Assembly (NCBI RefSeq): GCF_003006155.1
Contig: NZ_CP023559.1
Span: 2,604,001-2,668,000, forward strand
From: Salinicola tamaricis
GTDB lineage: Bacteria > Pseudomonadota > Gammaproteobacteria > Pseudomonadales > Halomonadaceae
DNA length: 64,000 nucleotides
Direction of reading: 5' to 3'
In this document: one piece after another, positions 61,068 to 64,000 of the stretch
How positions within the stretch are numbered: the stretch's first letter is position 1
Layout: the number at the start of each line of letters is the position of its first letter
Translations under genes and position numbers: made by a program
The notes under the pieces: model-generated
What the model was told of the DNA's origin: nothing
Database searches by the model: none
Seen by the model: only the letters and a program-made list of their open reading frames with translations

Positions 61068-62051
61068 ATGCGCCAGACACGTTTCAAGACCCTGAAAGCG
61101 GCAGCCCTCGTCGGTGGTCTGCTCAGCGCGGCCGCGCTTGCCGGCCCTGCTACGGCGGCCGGTGCCGAGGATTTCCCCGATCACAACATCCAGTACATCA
61201 TCCCTTTCGGCCCGGGCGGTGAATCGGACATCAGCGCCCGGTTGCAGCAGAAGTACTTCCAGGAACTCACCGGTCAGCAGTTGATCATCCAGTACATGCC
61301 CGGCGGCGGCGGGGCGGTGGGCTGGTCGCAGCTCAACGAAATGGACGGCGACGGTTACACCATCATGGGGACCAACCTGCCGCACATCATTCTCAAGCCG
61401 ATGGGCAAGGACCCGGGCTTCAAGACCGCGGATCTCAAGAACTTCTACTAATTCCACTATTCGCCCGATGCGCTGATCGTCAGGAACGACAGCCCCTACA
61501 AGACGCTCGATGATCTGATCGCTGCCGCCAAGGAGAAGCCGGGCAGCGTCACCGTTTCGGGCAGCGGGACACAATCAGCCAACGACATCGCCAACCGGCG
61601 CTTCGAGTCGCTGGCCGACGTCAAGACCACCTATATCCCCTTCAAGGGCACCGGTGCGGCGGTGACGGCACTGCTCGGCGGGCAGGTGCAGGCCGAGTGG
61701 GGCTATACCACTACCGCGGCCAATCACAAGGACAAGGTGCGCATGCTGGCGGTGTCCGCCGACAACCGCCACCCGCTGTTTCCTGATGTGCCGACCTTCA
61801 AGGAGCTGGGCTACGACATGACCGGCGGCGCCTATCGCGGCATGGCGGTGCCCAAGGACACGCCGGACGACGTGACCCAGAAGCTGTCGGGGATCTTCCA
61901 GCAGATCAACCAAAACCGGGAATTCCGCCAGAAGATGCAGGACCTGGGCTTCGTGTTGATCGACGTTCCCTACCTGAAGATGGCCGACTTCATGGCCCAG
62001 AGGCGCGCCGAATACGAGAAGGTGGCACGCGGGATGGGCATCATCGAGTGA
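61068..62051 (+). pseudogene. tctC: Tripartite tricarboxylate transporter binding protein, interrupted by a stop codon
   Basis: From ATG 61068 the frame encodes a 327-codon TctC-type protein with a signal peptide (about residues 1-31, ending GPATAAGA). The family opening is YIIPFGPGGESDISARLQQKY, then PGGGGAVGWSQL, and after the break GTGAAVTALLGGQVQAEWGY and GLDYDMT-like GYDMTGGAYRG. An in-frame TAA at 61449-61451 follows NFY; the downstream part FHYSPDALIV stays in the same frame. The homology is otherwise whole, so either one base was substituted in nature or the sequence is wrong. If real, this binding protein is lost. Confidence 0.8.
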
Positions 62052-62107
62052 GTTGAGCGGCTTTCCACGGGCCCCGGCCATGGGGCCCCTTCGGTAGGGA
62101 GAAGTGC

Positions 62108-63625
62108 ATGGACACCCTGAGTTTCATGGCCGCTGCCTTGTCTCCGGTCAATCTGATGTTGGCGATCATCGGTGTCGCCGCCGGTATTCTCATCGGCGCG
62201 CTACCCGGGTTATCGGCGACAATGGCGGTGGCGGTGCTGGTGCCGGTGACCTTCGGTATGGCGCCGGAGGCCGCGCTGATCATGCTGGGGGCGATCTATA
62301 CCGGTGCCATCTACGGTGGCTCCTATGCGGCGATCCTGGTCAACACGCCGGGCACACCCTCGGCGATCGCCACCACCTTTGACGGCTATCCCATGGCCAA
62401 GCGGGGCGATGGCGACTTGGCGGTCACGCTCTCCACGCTGTCATCGATGGTCGGCGGGCTGATCGGGGCGCTGGCCCTGCTGACTCTGGCGCCGCTGCTG
62501 GCCCAGATCGCCCTGAAATTCGGGCCGGTGGAGTATTTCTGGCTGGCGATTTTCGGTTTGACCCTGATTTCGGCGCTCTCGGAAGGCTCGACCCTCAAGG
62601 GCTTCATCGGTGCGGGGTTGGGGCTGCTGCTGTCCACGGTCGGGGTGTCGGTGATCGGCGCCGACATCCGGTATGCCTTTGGCTCGCAATTCCTGCTCGG
62701 TGGGGTGGAGACCATCTCGGCGCTGATCGGGCTGTATTGCGTGCCGGTACTCATCGATCTGGTCGCGACCCCCAGCGCGCACCTGGAACCGCCCGAGAAG
62801 GGGCGGGGGATTCGCTTCGCCGAAGGGCTGTCGCTGATGTGGCGCGGCAAGTTCAATAGCCTGCGTAGCGCGATCATCGGCACCGCCGTGGCGATCCTGC
62901 CCGGTGCCGGCGGCTCGATTGCCAGCCTGGTCTCCTATTCGGAGGCGCGGCGTACCTCGCCACGCAGCGACAACTTCGGCAAGGGCGAGCCGGATGGCGT
63001 GATCGCCACCGAAACCGCCAACAACGCCACCGTCGGCGGCGGTTTCATTCCTACCTTCGTGCTGGGCATTCCCGGTACGCCACCCGACGCGGTGATCCTC
63101 GGCGCGCTGCTGGTCCAGGGCTTTCGCACCGGGCCGGAGATGTTCACCACCAACGTCGGCGTCACCTACACCTTCATCGGCGGGCTGTTCATCGCCACCC
63201 TGCTGATGCTGCCCATCGGTCTGCTGATCGGACGCTACGCCTTCAAGTCGATCGTCAGCATTCCCAAGGCGCTGCTGGTGCCGAGCATCGCCTTCATGAC
63301 CATCATCGGCACCTACGCGATCCGCAACAATCCCTTCGACGTGGTGGTGATGGTCATCCTGGGCGTGATCGGTTGGATGCTGTCGCGCTATGGCGTGAAG
63401 CCGTCACCGATCGTGCTGGGACTGATCCTCGGGCCGATCGCCGAGCAGGGCTTCGTCCAGGGGTATCTGATGGGCAACGCCTCCGGCTCGGTGGTCAATG
63501 CCTTCTTCGGCCGGCCGCTGTCGCTGGCGATCATTGCGATGGTCCTGCTGTCGGTACTGTTCCCGCTGTTGCGCGCCTGGCGCAGCCGTCCCCGTACTCC
63601 CAAGGAGACCGCCAATGGCCACTGA
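62108..63625 (+). CDS. tctA: Tripartite tricarboxylate transporter large membrane subunit
   Basis: The 505-residue protein has about 12 helices and the TctA signature: GILIGALPGLSATMAVAVLVPVTFGM, IYTGAIYGGSYAAILVNTPGTPSAIATTFDGYPMAKRG near residues 60-100, and the inverted second half with AILPGAGGSIASLVSYSEARR and IPGTPPDAVILGALL. It forms the channel of a TTT system with TctB and TctC. In Chromohalobacter a TTT system (SlcHFG) is linked with sulfolactate uptake, so sulfolactate is the likely cargo. That is inference from context. Confidence 0.9.
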   Translation: MDTLSFMAAALSPVNLMLAIIGVAAGILIGALPGLSATMAVAVLVPVTFGMAPEAALIMLGAIYTGAIYGGSYAAILVNTPGTPSAIATTFDGYPMAKRGDGDLAVTLSTLSSMVGGLIGALALLTLAPLLAQIALKFGPVEYFWLAIFGLTLISALSEGSTLKGFIGAGLGLLLSTVGVSVIGADIRYAFGSQFLLGGVETISALIGLYCVPVLIDLVATPSAHLEPPEKGRGIRFAEGLSLMWRGKFNSLRSAIIGTAVAILPGAGGSIASLVSYSEARRTSPRSDNFGKGEPDGVIATETANNATVGGGFIPTFVLGIPGTPPDAVILGALLVQGFRTGPEMFTTNVGVTYTFIGGLFIATLLMLPIGLLIGRYAFKSIVSIPKALLVPSIAFMTIIGTYAIRNNPFDVVVMVILGVIGWMLSRYGVKPSPIVLGLILGPIAEQGFVQGYLMGNASGSVVNAFFGRPLSLAIIAMVLLSVLFPLLRAWRSRPRTPKETANGH

Positions 63626-64000
63626 CCCCCAGACACCGACGCTAGATGCGCGCCGCTCGGATCGGTCCCTGGCGCTGGTGATGATCGTCATCGCCGCCGG
63701 GGCGATCGTGTTCAGTCGCGACATGTCGATCATGGCCAGCGTCTTTCCGCGAACCATCGCCGTGCTGTTGCTGGTGTTCAGTGTCGCGCTGCTGATCAAG
63801 AGTGTCGTCGCGCATCCCCGCCTTGCACGCCCTGAGGCCGGTAGCGTCGCCCGACGTCTCGGCCTGATCGCCGTCATGCTCATCTGGAGCCTGTCGCTCA
63901 AGTGGCTGGGTTTTCTCGTCGCCAGTGTCGCCAGTGCGGCGCTGCTGGCCGGGCTCGCCCATTACCACGCCTGGACCGCGCGACGGCTGGGTGGCTATGC
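63615..64000 (+). CDS. tctB: Tripartite tricarboxylate transporter small membrane subunit (cut by window edge)
   Basis: ATG 63615 overlaps the tctA stop by 11 bases, and the frame is open to the window edge. The visible 128 residues have a basic start (LDARRSDRSLALVMIVIAAG) and three membrane helices (about 18-36, 45-66 and 82-112). The FPRTIAVLLLVFSVALLI segment is typical of the four-helix TctB. Together with tctA and tctC it completes the order C-A-B of a TTT uptake system. Confidence 0.85.
   Translation, partial: MATDPQTPTLDARRSDRSLALVMIVIAAGAIVFSRDMSIMASVFPRTIAVLLLVFSVALLIKSVVAHPRLARPEAGSVARRLGLIAVMLIWSLSLKWLGFLVASVASAALLAGLAHYHAWTARRLGGY

Overview
This window is chromosomal DNA from a GC-rich gammaproteobacterium, most like Halomonas/Chromohalobacter (Halomonadaceae). 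The basis is base composition, proteobacterial gene families (cyoABCD quinol oxidase, YejK, DbpA, a YeeN-type YebC protein, an AcoR-type regulator) and a sulfolactate/sulfopropanediol gene set of the kind known from Chromohalobacter. No rRNA, tRNA, CRISPR array or transposase was recognised.

Layout. 0-7 kb: an MFS exporter (cut by the edge), phzF, and a minus-strand flavin monooxygenase/butanediol dehydrogenase operon with a sigma-54 promoter, divergent from an AcoR-like activator. 7-14 kb: a GNAT acetyltransferase, an M48 protease, a YghU-type GST, a dicarboxylate/amino-acid symporter, a sarcosine/N-methyltryptophan oxidase-like enzyme overlapping a deaminase, and a small DNA-binding protein. 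14-20 kb: cyoABCD and a catalase. 20-26 kb: three near-duplicate chemoreceptors, each with a FliA-like promoter. 26-34.6 kb: yejK, an ABC exporter, a SYLF lipoprotein, a YebC/YeeN protein, dbpA, a RIO kinase and an oxidoreductase. 34.7-39.5 kb: a solute-binding protein, MscS, two AT-richer genes, and a MarR/membrane-protein pair. 39.5-44.6 kb: LysR-dabB-dabA, a DAB-type inorganic carbon uptake system. 45.2-47.3 kb: three AT-rich genes, each followed by an attC-like site, which looks like an integron cassette array without an integrase. 47.4-64 kb: a HIT protein, then a large C3-sulfonate catabolic region.

The sulfonate region reads as one pathway. Dihydroxypropanesulfonate (DHPS) would enter by the TRAP transporter (53.4-56.5 kb). 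Two dehydrogenases would interconvert its enantiomers, and an HpsN-type dehydrogenase would oxidise it to sulfolactate. SuyAB would cleave sulfolactate to pyruvate and sulfite. A YeiH-type exporter beside a YeiE-type LysR gene could handle the sulfite. A tripartite tricarboxylate transporter (tctC-A-B) at the right edge probably takes up sulfolactate or a related acid. A LacI-family and a GntR-family regulator flank the genes, with two matching palindromic operators for the first and a duplicated promoter/operator for the second. A 3' fragment of a second suyB lies behind the second promoter copy.

Caution: at least fifteen otherwise well-conserved genes contain one or more single- or double-base frameshifts, sometimes in compensating pairs. 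This pattern fits indel errors in the sequence better than real gene decay, so I annotate those genes at full length and mark the breaks. Two cases are different: tctC has an in-frame nonsense codon and the third cassette gene has two. These are substitution-type lesions and may be real.
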